Shown piece after piece: positions 29,065 through 37,249 of a stretch of 64,000 nt of DNA (its first letter is position 1; each line of letters opens with the position of its first letter). Under the pieces are notes generated by a model. It did no database searches. It saw nothing but the letters and a program-made list of their open reading frames with translations, and was not told the origin of the DNA. Position numbers and translations under genes: made by a program. Source of the stretch: Loigolactobacillus iwatensis (lineage in GTDB: Bacteria > Bacillota > Bacilli > Lactobacillales > Lactobacillaceae); contig NZ_RHNP01000008.1 of NCBI RefSeq assembly GCF_003950295.1, positions 1 through 64,000 of the forward strand, written 5' to 3'.

Positions 29065-30516
29065 TCAGTCCGTGGTCGCCAGCTGTTGCTTAATCAACTG
29101 TTGAAGCTGGCAAATTGCTTTTCGAAAAATTATGGGCTCAGTATAAGCAAAGGATAGGCGAATCATTTGGGTTGCCTGATTGCCGTAAACTTTGCCCGGA
29201 TTAAACAGAATTTTACTGCCAATGGCTTGATGAAATAATTTATTAACGGAAATTTCTGCGTTAAGTTGTAGCCAAATATAAAAACCACCCGTTGGTTTTC
29301 GCCAAGTTGCGTAAGGGGTTAAATAATCCTGTAGAGCAGTTAGAGCCAGCAGGCAGCGTTGTTTCAATTGTTCGCGAATATCATCCAAATAAGTGGGGAA
29401 AGCGGAACTTTGTAAAACCTTGGTTAATGTCAATTGAGCCAATGAACTTGCACCGTAATCAGTTTGCATTTTAACGTCACTCAAACGGCGGATAATGGCT
29501 TGCGGTCCCACAATCCAACCGAGGCGTAATCCTGGTGCCAAAAATTTTGAGGCGGTTCCTAAATAAAGAACAGTCTGGTGTGTATCAAGACTCTTTAGCG
29601 GTAATGGTGGTTGTTTAGTGAACCAAAGATCTTGGTACGCCGAGTCTTCAATGATTGGCAGGTGGCGTTTGGCCGCAAAGGCAAGTAGATCTTGGCGGCG
29701 CTTAAGCGACATGACGAGCCCTGTTGGATTTTGGTAACTTGGGATGGTGTAGAGAAGTTGTTGTGCGTTAGATTGCGGAATTTGCCAAAACGCAACGCCT
29801 TCATTATCAAACGGTAGTCCGACCAAATGACTTTTAACCGATTGAAAAACTTCTAATGAATTCAAATAGCTAACCTTTTCGGTAAAAATAGTCGCACCAT
29901 GAGTTAATAGACCAACCGAAATCAGTTGTAGTGCTTGTAAAGAGCCAGAAGTAACTAAGATGTTTTCTGGATTGGCCTTAATTTGCCACTGTTTTAAATA
30001 ATCGGCAAGTGCCACCCGTAGTTCATATAGGCCCTCCGGCGGTAAGTAATTGAGGCTGTTAAGCTCAGCTGTCACGGTGGTCAAGGCTTGGCGCATTAAT
30101 CTTTTGGGAAATAGACTAGGGGCTAGTTCGCCAGTACTTAATCTGGTGAAATCAGTTGTTTCTAGTTGGTTAATCGTTTGGATCGTTGGTTGGTTGGGAA
30201 CAAATTGTCCAGAAGAGGTGTAATTATGCCAGTTGAGTGCTGGCTGGGACATTAGTAGTGACCATGTGTTACTACTTATTTTTGTTCCGCCGCCAGTTGT
30301 TGCGCTGATAACGCCATAAGAATGCAGCATGGCGGTTGCAGTTGCTAAAGTACTGCGGTTAATGTTAAATTGTCGTGCTAGGTGACGTTGATTAGGTAAT
30401 TGGTCGCCAACAACCCAGTTGCCCATTGTGATTTGTTTTAAAAAATAGTCGGTTATTTGCTGATAAAGGGGCGCTTTTTTAGTCGGATCAGGTTGCCAAT
30501 TAATTGTTAATTTCAT
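29065..30516 (-). CDS. MocR-type GntR/aminotransferase fusion regulator
   Basis: About 483 residues. An N-terminal GntR winged helix (PLYQQITDYFLKQI ... LPNQRHLARQFNINRSTLATA, about 12-70) is fused to a fold-type I aminotransferase-like domain (about 110-480) with the PLP-lysine site TASKFLAPGLRLGW (about 325) and IPSYQNPTG. MocR regulators use PLP and an amino acid or B6 vitamer as effector. It is divergent from a LysE-type exporter, its likely target. Start ATG 30516 is chosen because AAGGT sits seven bases upstream; an ATG seven codons earlier lacks a site. Confidence 0.88.
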   Translation of the reverse strand: MKLTINWQPDPTKKAPLYQQITDYFLKQITMGNWVVGDQLPNQRHLARQFNINRSTLATATAMLHSYGVISATTGGGTKISSNTWSLLMSQPALNWHNYTSSGQFVPNQPTIQTINQLETTDFTRLSTGELAPSLFPKRLMRQALTTVTAELNSLNYLPPEGLYELRVALADYLKQWQIKANPENILVTSGSLQALQLISVGLLTHGATIFTEKVSYLNSLEVFQSVKSHLVGLPFDNEGVAFWQIPQSNAQQLLYTIPSYQNPTGLVMSLKRRQDLLAFAAKRHLPIIEDSAYQDLWFTKQPPLPLKSLDTHQTVLYLGTASKFLAPGLRLGWIVGPQAIIRRLSDVKMQTDYGASSLAQLTLTKVLQSSAFPTYLDDIREQLKQRCLLALTALQDYLTPYATWRKPTGGFYIWLQLNAEISVNKLFHQAIGSKILFNPGKVYGNQATQMIRLSFAYTEPIIFRKAICQLQQLIKQQLATTD

Positions 30517-30599
30517 TTTAAGACCTTCGTTTTTCAATTTGGTTGGGTTAATTATTTAATTTGGCTGGGTAATTCTTATTGAAAATAACTTAAACTCAG

Positions 30600-30712
30600 G
30601 TTTGTGTCAAACACCTAGGAAGTGTTTTTCCAAACAGGTTTACACCAACTTGGTCAGGAAAATACAAATAAAAGTATTTTTCAAACACGGCCTAGAAAAT
30701 GTTTGGCATAAT
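30600..30712. repeat. Family B repeat copy between mocR and lysE
   Basis: It shows GTGTTTTTCCAAACAGG and ATTTTTCAAACACGG with 'aggtttacaccaacttggtc' between, matching the right-hand parts of the GTGTTTGAAAAAG family. It lies in the divergent promoter region, so it could affect either promoter. Confidence 0.55.
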
Positions 30713-30746
30713 TTAAAGTAATTTAGTTTGGTGGGATAATTTTAAA

Positions 30747-31364
30747 ATGACTTATTTACAAGGATTATTATTTGGTGTGGCCTACATCGCACCAATTGGA
30801 ATGCAGAATCTGTTCGTGATTAATACGGCCTTAACCCAGCCGCAAGGACGTGCTTTTCGAGTTGCATTAATTGTGACCTTCTTTGACGTCACACTTGCAT
30901 TGGCCTGCTTTTTTGGTATCGGTCAATTATTGACCATGTTTCATTGGTTAAAGGCGGCCATCTTGTTAGTAGGTGGCCTAATTGTTATTTATATTGGTCT
31001 GACTTTGTTAAAGGCGCAGGAGGTCACAGTAAATACGGCAACAACTAGGCCAACGTTTAGCTATTGGCAGGCAACGGGGACGGCCTTTGCGGTGGCCTGG
31101 CTGAATCCGCAGGCCCTAATTGATGGCACCATGTTATTAGGGGCTTTTCGCGCGTCGTTACCAGGTGCTAAAGGAGACTTTTTTATTGGTGGTGTAATGA
31201 CTGCCTCGCTGGTTTGGTTTACTAGCTTAACCGGCTTAATCATAATTTTTAGAACACATTTAAAAACATCCTTTTTATTGTTGCTAAACCGAATTTGTGG
31301 GGTGATCATTATTGGTTACGGCCTAAAATTATTATTTAATTTCTGGCAAAGTTACGTTCATTAA
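30747..31364 (+). CDS. LysE-family amino acid exporter
   Basis: 205 residues with six hydrophobic segments. The start MTYLQGLLFGVAYIAPIGMQNLFVIN contains the family motif around PIGMQN (about 17-22), and WLNPQALID (about 114-122) is the conserved second-half motif, as in LysE/ArgO. Such proteins export basic or other amino acids when these accumulate. The divergent MocR regulator suggests control by an amino acid. It is followed by a large palindrome that separates it from the convergent oxidase gene. Confidence 0.9.
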   Translation: MTYLQGLLFGVAYIAPIGMQNLFVINTALTQPQGRAFRVALIVTFFDVTLALACFFGIGQLLTMFHWLKAAILLVGGLIVIYIGLTLLKAQEVTVNTATTRPTFSYWQATGTAFAVAWLNPQALIDGTMLLGAFRASLPGAKGDFFIGGVMTASLVWFTSLTGLIIIFRTHLKTSFLLLLNRICGVIIIGYGLKLLFNFWQSYVH

Positions 31365-31459
31365 GAAAAAACTGGAATTTGTTTGAGGACAGGTTGAACC
31401 AATCGTATGCAAATTAGTTGAAAAAGTGGCTTCAAAATGATTTTCAATTAAAAATAGTG

Positions 31460-31580
31460 CAAAAAATAGACCAGAAGCCAGTAGTTTTCAGTCAGGCACA
31501 ATTACGGAATAATTTAGCGGACTAAACTATTTGGTGATTGTGCTTGACTGGAAGTTAACTATCTTTTGGTCTATCTTTTA
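31460..31580. repeat. Large imperfect palindrome between lysE and the multicopper oxidase gene
   Basis: Left arm 31462-31504 (with ATAGACCAGAAG and TCAGTCAGGCACAATTA) pairs imperfectly with the right arm 31534-31578 (with GATTGTGCTTGACTGG and CTTTTGGTCTAT). The arms are about 43 bases and the loop about 29. It could terminate both convergent genes, or be a non-autonomous repeat. No open frame is inside. Confidence 0.7.
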
Positions 31581-31615
31581 TTTTTAGTAGATTTTGAAAC
31601 AAACTCAATTAATGC

Positions 31616-33121
31616 TTACATACCAGGCATCCATAAATCTTTACGATCAACACCGCGCTCTTTAGCAAACGCGTTCATCAAAGTGTCCATATCCATTAAA
31701 TGATATTGACGTGGGTGCTTCGGATCATAAGATTCAATTTGGGCCATCATACCGCCATCTTCGTGTTCAATAATGTGGCAATGGTACATGTAAACGCCGG
31801 TTAAATTGAAACGAACTTTAATTCGGACAGTTTCCTTTGGGTTAACCCCAACAGTATCTTTTAGCCCATGTTCGTTTGGATAAGGTTCGTGGCCATTGCG
31901 CGAAACAATTGTGAACTGCGTACCGTGAACGTGGAAGGGATGGACCATGCCATCTTTTGTACTATTAGTATTGGTGATGTCCCAGTATTGGGCGGTACCA
32001 ACTTCTTGACGCGCATCAATTCGTGACATATCAAATTTCTTGCCGTTTAAGGCAACTTCTTCATCCATACCATCCATCGTAATTTTACGAATTGGTGTAT
32101 CCGGACTTGGATCAGGGTCGTCAATCGTCACTAAGTGGTCTGGTAATTTGGTATTATCAGGCTTGAAATCATGAATCTTAAATTTAACCAGAGGAACGTC
32201 ATCTGTGTAGAGTGTGACTTCATCACCGGGCTTATATTTACCAAAGTCAACGATAACTTCCGCACGTTCGGCACAAGTCAACATTAGCTTGGTGAGGTGA
32301 ACCGGCTCAGGTAAAATACCCCCATCAGAAGCAATTTGGGTAAATTCAAGGTCGTCGCTGAAATGCAAGCGCCATTCACGGCGATTAGCACCGTCTAAGA
32401 AACGGAGACGTAACCGCTGAGTTGTTACGTCAAAATATGGATTAACAGTGCCATTGATCAAGGCAGTTGGACCTTGAACGCCATCTGGATCGTAGTCAGC
32501 CTTGTAATCCCACTGATTATTTTCGTGGAAACGACGGTCTTGTAAAATTAACGGAATATCGTCAACACCATAATTTCGTGGGAAAGGTAGCTTGGCTTCA
32601 ACGTCGTCCTTAATAATGACGCCAGTCGCTAGTCCGTGCCAGACTTGGACTGCAGTTGATGGACAGGGGTGAGCATGAAGCCATGATAATGAAGCGGGCT
32701 GTTCAAGCGTGAAATCAATTTGGTTAGTTTCACCAGGATAAACAGGAGCGTGACAACCGCCATCAGTAATGGGTCCAGAAACATCTAAGCCGTGCCAATG
32801 GAAAGTTGTTAATTCAGGAAGTTCATTTTTTAAATTAATGTGAATATGTTTGCCACGTTGAAAAACGATGGTTTTACCTAATAATGGTGCGTTGTAACCC
32901 CAAGTTTTAGTTTTAGCACCGGGAACAAGCTGTGATTCGCCCGTTTGAGCAACAACGGTGTAGTACGTATCCGTTGCCGTTTCTTTATCAGGCTTTAAGA
33001 GCGGTGGAACTGCTAGTGGCTTTTCTGGGGCGTCATAAACCTCTAGTGGAATATAACCGCCATCGTGAGTATTAAAAGCAGGTTCATCAAAGAAGTAGTC
33101 AGTATAAACTTTAGTTGCCAT
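31616..33121 (-). CDS. Multicopper oxidase (laccase/bilirubin-oxidase-like), cytosolic
   Basis: 501 residues in three cupredoxin domains. All copper-site motifs are visible: HWHG (about 110), HAHPC (about 154), HPFHVHG (about 394) and the C-terminal HCHIIEHEDGGMM (about 450), whose Cys, His and Met fit a type 1 copper. It oxidises phenolic or metal substrates while reducing oxygen to water; lactobacilli enzymes of this family have been reported to act on phenols and amines. No signal peptide is present. The start 33121 is chosen from AAAGGTGTGG upstream; an ATG 31 codons earlier would add a non-conserved extension. Confidence 0.92.
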   Translation of the reverse strand: MATKVYTDYFFDEPAFNTHDGGYIPLEVYDAPEKPLAVPPLLKPDKETATDTYYTVVAQTGESQLVPGAKTKTWGYNAPLLGKTIVFQRGKHIHINLKNELPELTTFHWHGLDVSGPITDGGCHAPVYPGETNQIDFTLEQPASLSWLHAHPCPSTAVQVWHGLATGVIIKDDVEAKLPFPRNYGVDDIPLILQDRRFHENNQWDYKADYDPDGVQGPTALINGTVNPYFDVTTQRLRLRFLDGANRREWRLHFSDDLEFTQIASDGGILPEPVHLTKLMLTCAERAEVIVDFGKYKPGDEVTLYTDDVPLVKFKIHDFKPDNTKLPDHLVTIDDPDPSPDTPIRKITMDGMDEEVALNGKKFDMSRIDARQEVGTAQYWDITNTNSTKDGMVHPFHVHGTQFTIVSRNGHEPYPNEHGLKDTVGVNPKETVRIKVRFNLTGVYMYHCHIIEHEDGGMMAQIESYDPKHPRQYHLMDMDTLMNAFAKERGVDRKDLWMPGM

Positions 33122-33296
33122 TTTAACTTCCACACCTTTCTTAATATCAACCATATTATAACGCAAGAAAAAAGAAAGCGATTGTCTATTTTTGATGGTG
33201 GGACCATTACCCAACTTATTAATGGCTAGTGAATCCGCCCTAAGCCCTAAGACAGACCGCTTGAAGCTTGATAGGCTAATTATGGAGGCGAATAAA

Positions 33297-33494
33297 ATGT
33301 GGTTACAACAATTTTGGCACCGACGTTCTTACTATAGTAAAAATATGTTGGTTGCAATCTTATTATTTTTAATAATGAATACATATACTGTTTCGTTAGT
33401 ACTGATTACGCTGATTGTTATTGTGGGAACGCTGCTTTTCAGTTACTTACAACGACTGACGCTATTTTTACGCGGCGATTATGGTAGTTTCTAA
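33297..33494 (+). CDS. Small membrane protein, 65 aa
   Basis: Basic N-terminus (MWLQQFWHRRSYYSKN) followed by about 35 hydrophobic residues, enough for one long or two short membrane helices, then QRLTLFLRGDYGSF. GGAGG lies seven bases before the ATG, which supports expression. I recognise no family. It lies divergent from the oxidase gene and 200 bases upstream of another small membrane protein; a functional link between the two is speculative. Confidence 0.6.
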   Translation: MWLQQFWHRRSYYSKNMLVAILLFLIMNTYTVSLVLITLIVIVGTLLFSYLQRLTLFLRGDYGSF

Positions 33495-33639
33495 AAGGTG
33501 ATTAGAGAACGTTTGGAAATAACTTTTTTCAATCTAGCTTAGGGCGTCATTTGATTAGGTTTTAGGCTAAATTTATTTTTAGCATCTTTGTAGACTAATC
33601 GCACTGGTTATCGCTGTATAAAGCGCGTATACTTAATTA

Positions 33640-33653
33640 AGAAAGCGCTGTCT
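33640..33653. promoter_or_regulatory. Candidate catabolite-responsive element (cre)
   Basis: AGAAAGCGCTGTCT resembles the CcpA site TGAAAGCGCTTTCA, with four mismatches and an intact AAAGCGCT core. It lies about 45 bases upstream of the small membrane protein gene at 33697. Pattern-based only. Confidence 0.3.
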
Positions 33654-33696
33654 TTAAAAGCAAATAGTTTTGTTTTTTTAAGAAGGAGTGATTGTA

Positions 33697-33894
33697 ATGC
33701 GACATATTATTAATTACTGTCAATTACATTTTTGGGTGAGTATCACGTTACTTTGCGTACTTTGGGTTAGTTCCTTTTCACTAGCGGCATATTGGTTAGG
33801 AGCCGGGCACATTATTATTCATAATTTTGTTTTTCTAACTTTGATTTTGGTCTGTGCGGTACTTGAAAAATTCGATCGTGTTAAAACAAAGTGA
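33697..33894 (+). CDS. Small membrane protein, 65 aa
   Basis: MRHIINYCQLHFWVSIT begins a protein with two hydrophobic segments (about 13-33 and 38-57) and a charged tail (LEKFDRVKTK). AAGGAGTG lies about seven bases before ATG 33697; a GTG three codons upstream overlaps the SD and is not preferred. Not recognised. It is followed by a bidirectional terminator shared with the convergent reductase gene. Confidence 0.6.
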   Translation: MRHIINYCQLHFWVSITLLCVLWVSSFSLAAYWLGAGHIIIHNFVFLTLILVCAVLEKFDRVKTK

Positions 33895-33897
33895 AAT

Positions 33898-33955
33898 AAA
33901 ATAAGGAGACCACCAAAACAATTCTTTGTTTTAGTGGTCTCCCTATTTTATTTGG
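33898..33955. terminator. Bidirectional terminator
   Basis: AAATAAGGAGACCACC...AAAACAA / TTGTTTT...GGTGGTCTCC-type inverted repeat (stem halves around GGAGACCAC and GTGGTCTCC) flanked by A- and T-runs. It sits between a plus-strand gene ending at 33894 and a minus-strand gene ending at 33958. Confidence 0.85.
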
Positions 33956-33957
33956 CG

Positions 33958-34497
33958 TTATTGTGGTTCGATTTGATAAGTTAGCTGAACTAATTGACCA
34001 ATTTTTTGTGCTTTTTGAAGTGCCAGTGGAACATCCTTTAAATTTGTATTGAGTAGTGGAATTCCCTTTCCCAGCAAGACTGGTGCAATTGTAATAACCA
34101 ATTTATCGATTAGATGTACTTTAAGTAACTGAGAAAAAAGATCCGCACCACCAACTAACCAAATGTCCTGGCCCAATTCATTCTTCAATTGGCGGACAAA
34201 TTGGGCAACGTTACCCGCTACAACTGTTGCTCGGTCTTCAGTATCATGAAGCGTTGTTGAAAAAACGTAATTTTGTTTATCACTGTAAGGGTAACTGCCA
34301 GCTAAGTTATTTGCTTGTAAATAGGTTTTACGGCCCATAATAACTGTATCAATTGTACTGTAAAAACTTTGGTAAGAGCTGTCTGCTTCCGTTGTATCTA
34401 ATTGTTGTAACCAAGCCATGTCGCCATCTTCTTCAGCAATGTAACCATCAAGACTTTGGATCAAATATAAAACAACATTTCGGTTCTGTTCAGACAT
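33958..34497 (-). CDS. Dihydrofolate reductase-like (RibD C-terminal) protein
   Basis: 179 residues of the DHFR/RibD-C fold: NVVLYLIQSLDGYIAEEDGDMAWL (about 6-29), VIMGRKTY (about 54-61), the NADPH-loop region DIWLVGGADLF (about 115-125), and LVITIAPVLLGKGIPLL. These YwjB-like proteins are predicted NADPH-dependent reductases; the substrate is not known, and a folate role should not be assumed. Start ATG 34497 is chosen because GGGGTGA lies six bases upstream; an earlier in-frame ATG lacks a site. Confidence 0.88.
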   Translation of the reverse strand: MSEQNRNVVLYLIQSLDGYIAEEDGDMAWLQQLDTTEADSSYQSFYSTIDTVIMGRKTYLQANNLAGSYPYSDKQNYVFSTTLHDTEDRATVVAGNVAQFVRQLKNELGQDIWLVGGADLFSQLLKVHLIDKLVITIAPVLLGKGIPLLNTNLKDVPLALQKAQKIGQLVQLTYQIEPQ

Positions 34498-34560
34498 ATG
34501 ATCACCCCGTTTATTTAGGATCAGGGTAGTGTACCCCAATTCATTGAACCAATTATATCA

Positions 34561-34574
34561 CGAAAGCGCTTTAA
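34561..34574. promoter_or_regulatory. Candidate cre site upstream of the DHFR-like gene
   Basis: CGAAAGCGCTTTAA differs from the ideal TGAAAGCGCTTTCA at two positions. It lies about 64 bases upstream of the minus-strand start at 34497, consistent with CcpA control; not proven. Confidence 0.4.
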
Positions 34575-34604
34575 AAAGTGTGATTTAATGGTCAAACTAG
34601 TGGC

Positions 34605-34727
34605 GTGTTTGGAAGATACTTTTATGGTATTGCTCTGACTAATCGGATGTAAACACGTTTATAAAAGGTGATCTAGCTGTTGTGATCAATCTACCGAACT
34701 TAGACGCTTTTTCAAACACTCCCAGTT
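34605..34727. repeat. Family B repeat copy
   Basis: It begins GTGTTTGGAAGATACTTTTA, contains 'tctgactaatcggatgtaaa' followed by a CACGTTTA block, and ends CTTTTTCAAACACTCCC. The first half matches copies near 4.9 and 37.8 kb; the end is the standard inverted terminus. Confidence 0.65.
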
Positions 34728-34789
34728 CACAATCACTAAAAGCTTTGCTATGATGAAGAAGATAAACTACGATAACGAAGGAGTCAGCT

Positions 34790-35752
34790 ATGACAGAAGA
34801 TCAGTTTTCACAGCCAGTTTTAGATTTATTAGCAGAAGTTCGCCAACGCTTTACTGGTGAGGTTAAAGTTCAAGTAAGTGATGAAAGTAGTGGCTATCTA
34901 CGGCATGATCAAGCCCAACAAGTTTTAAATCCAGATGGTAGTTTGGCTATTTTGGTGAACGATGCGACTAATGTTGATTACACTGTCTCACATGAACTAT
35001 TACATTTATTGATGGTGATGCAGGGCTACCCGCAGATTTATTTTAATTTAACAACTAACGATGAGGCACTAGACCAACAATTAATGGCGACGGCAACTGA
35101 TTTATATAATGCTGTTTGTCACGTTGTCGTTGTCAATGAACAGCGCAAGCATGATTTACTGACAGATACGGTTAAGCACCAATATTTGAAGGGCATTCTC
35201 GATGTTGTCACGCCTGAAGATCCTAAAAAAACCGATCGCTTATTAGTTTTCCGAGCAGTTAGTTTGTTGGATGCGCTCGTTTTTTATCAGGGTGAGACTG
35301 AGTTTTTTGATGATTTATTTACGCAACGCTACACTGTGGCGTACGCCGCTGCCAAACAGCTATACCAAGTAGTTAGTGCCAAACCAATTACATCACCGTT
35401 TGCGTTACGGCGAACGGTAGTTAATTTATTTCGGGCCTTTGATCAGTGGTTGGAAAGCGCCGGTTTACCAGTAGCACACCACGATCAATTTACAACCTTG
35501 GCCGGTGTCTTTTCTGATCGCCAGTCAAGGCTGGAAGTACGACAAGTCTTTGACGTTTTTCATTCTGAATTAACAACGAAAGGCTCAAACGAACGTGCTT
35601 ACATTGGCTTAGGCAAAAATGATCAGCAAAATACATTTGTGGTAACACCACCCAAGAATGAAAAGGATAGCGCGGCCTATTTTAAAAAGCTTTACGCACT
35701 ATCGGTTCAAGAATTAATGGAAAAAATTAATATGGCTTTTACGTTGCGTTAA
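34790..35752 (+). CDS. HExxH-motif protein, IpaB/EvcA-like (putative metalloprotein)
   Basis: 320 residues, soluble. The striking feature is VSHELLHLLMVMQGYP near residue 65-80, where HELLH fits the zinc-metalloprotease HExxH consensus. A second, Asp/Glu-rich half has no clear motif. It resembles proteins annotated IpaB/EvcA family in lactobacilli, a name without functional proof. SD AAGGAG lies nine bases upstream. It ends 20 bases before the Sir2 gene and is probably cotranscribed with it. Peptidase activity is an inference. Confidence 0.7.
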   Translation: MTEDQFSQPVLDLLAEVRQRFTGEVKVQVSDESSGYLRHDQAQQVLNPDGSLAILVNDATNVDYTVSHELLHLLMVMQGYPQIYFNLTTNDEALDQQLMATATDLYNAVCHVVVVNEQRKHDLLTDTVKHQYLKGILDVVTPEDPKKTDRLLVFRAVSLLDALVFYQGETEFFDDLFTQRYTVAYAAAKQLYQVVSAKPITSPFALRRTVVNLFRAFDQWLESAGLPVAHHDQFTTLAGVFSDRQSRLEVRQVFDVFHSELTTKGSNERAYIGLGKNDQQNTFVVTPPKNEKDSAAYFKKLYALSVQELMEKINMAFTLR

Positions 35753-35772
35753 AAATTTAGGGGGGCTTTTTT

Positions 35773-36459
35773 ATGTTTGATTTAAAGCAAGCAATAACAA
35801 AGGCGCGCTACGTCACTTTTTTAACTGGAGCAGGTGTTTCAGTGCCTTCGGGAATTCCGGATTACCGGTCAAAGAATGGCCTGTACGCAAATCAGCAAAA
35901 TCCGGAGTATTTATTGAGTCACGATAATTTAATTGATCATCCCGCCGATTTTTATAAGTTTGTAAAGGAAAATATGTATTATCCTGCTGCTAAACCGAAT
36001 ATTATTCACGAAAAAATGGCAGCCATTAGCAATGCTAAGGGTATGATTGTTACGCAAAATGTTGACGGGTTACACGCTGCGGCTGGAGCTGAGCACGTGG
36101 TGGAATTTCATGGCAATTTGTACCAAGTCTATTGTCAGCGGTGTCACCAAACCGTTCCTTACCAGGAATATTTGCAGGACTATCACCATAAAAGTGATGA
36201 CGGTATTTTACGGCCTAAAATTGTTTTATATGGCGAAAGCTTAAATGAACGAGCAGTCAGCACAGCAATTGATGCGGTTGCTAAGGCTGATTTAATTGTC
36301 ATTTGTGGAACGTCATTTCGAGTGGCGCCGTTTTCGATGCTGACAAATTATGCTCGGCCTAATGCAGAAATTGTAGCAATTAATGAAGAAAAGCTTGATT
36401 TACCGTTTAAGTTTACAATGGTGCAGGCCAACGCTATTGACGTCTTTGACAAGTTATAG
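35773..36459 (+). CDS. Sir2-family NAD-dependent protein deacylase with reduced zinc module
   Basis: 228 residues. The NAD-binding motif TGAGVSVPSGIPDYRS (about 18-33), TQNVDGLH (about 95-102) and the catalytic His in EFHG (about 115) are intact, as are CGTSFRVAPF and the later VAINEE. The usual zinc module has two CxxC pairs; here only CQRC is visible, and the second pair is replaced by a YHHKSDD segment. Zinc may be bound by His or be absent. It would remove acyl groups from lysines using NAD. SD GGGGGG lies eight bases upstream. Confidence 0.9.
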   Translation: MFDLKQAITKARYVTFLTGAGVSVPSGIPDYRSKNGLYANQQNPEYLLSHDNLIDHPADFYKFVKENMYYPAAKPNIIHEKMAAISNAKGMIVTQNVDGLHAAAGAEHVVEFHGNLYQVYCQRCHQTVPYQEYLQDYHHKSDDGILRPKIVLYGESLNERAVSTAIDAVAKADLIVICGTSFRVAPFSMLTNYARPNAEIVAINEEKLDLPFKFTMVQANAIDVFDKL

Positions 36460-36564
36460 CGGCATGACTTGTGTTAAAAATGAAAATTCAGTAAAATAAA
36501 TTTAAAATAACGGATGGAAAGTGGCTTCTGGCTGCTTTTTTTATTAAGGAGAGGGGCCATCTAT

Positions 36565-36837
36565 ATGTTAGAAGAAGAACGTAAACAGATTGATGAAATT
36601 GATCGGCAGTTAACGGCCTTATTTGAGCAGCGACTAGCCGTATCTAAGAAAATTGCTACGGTTAAACATCAACAGAAAATGTCACTAACCAATCCAACTC
36701 GCGAGACAGAAGTTATTCAGGCACAAACTAAGAACTTAAGTGACCAGACGCTGGCACCTTATTTAACTGACTGGTACCGTAGCACAATATTGCTGTCTAA
36801 GCAGTATCAGGCTAATGTGATTAAACGATTACGATAG
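36565..36837 (+). CDS. Chorismate mutase (AroQ class), monofunctional
   Basis: 90 residues, all-helical. MLEEERKQIDEIDRQLTALF opens helix one, and ALFEQRLAVSKKIATVKHQ (about 18-36) includes the conserved Arg and Lys of AroQ active sites. It converts chorismate to prephenate in Phe/Tyr synthesis. ATG 36565 is chosen because AAGGAGAGGGG lies about eight bases upstream. It stands alone here, with no aro or phe genes beside it, and is followed by a long family B repeat. Confidence 0.85.
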   Translation: MLEEERKQIDEIDRQLTALFEQRLAVSKKIATVKHQQKMSLTNPTRETEVIQAQTKNLSDQTLAPYLTDWYRSTILLSKQYQANVIKRLR

Positions 36838-36842
36838 TAAGG

Positions 36843-37216
36843 ACTAGAGAGTGTTTGAAAAAGCGGTTAGATTCTACTTCGCAATTGAGGATTATTAGCC
36901 AGGATCGCTAATAATCTTGATGCTACGAGCGATGGCCATTCTTGTGGCAAAGTGCATGCCGCAAGAAGCATGGCTCTGAGGATTAGCTTAAACAGATGAT
37001 TTGGCTGTTGTAGCTAACCGCAGGAATCTGCTTTTTCAAACACGTTTATGCAGATTACTGACGTTGTCGATCGGACTAAGGTGGACCGAAGTCCGAATCG
37101 CAGCACAAAACGCTAATAATCTAGATACTCTATACGTTGTCCATTCAACTACGGCGAAAACCGCCAAGTTGAAGCATGGCAACCGCAGGAATCTGCTTTT
37201 TCAAACACAACCTGGA
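36843..37216. repeat. Dispersed mosaic repeat, family B (compound copy)
   Basis: It begins GTGTTTGAAAAAGCGG at about 36850, has an internal CTTTTTCAAACACG end near 37030-37045, then a second unit ending CTTTTTCAAACACAACC near 37210. Internal hairpins include gattattagc / gctaataatc, cttgtggc / gccgcaag and gttgtccattcaact / aagttgaagcatggcaac. The last is shared with 11.1 kb. No SD-supported open frame lies in it. Confidence 0.75.
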
Positions 37217-37249
37217 TTATGCTAGAATGGCCCTAGCGGAGGCAATAAG

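Noticed and set aside
37001-37225. 74-codon plus-strand open frame
   Set aside because: It is inside the compound family B repeat; its two near-identical RNLLFQT segments simply reflect repeated DNA.
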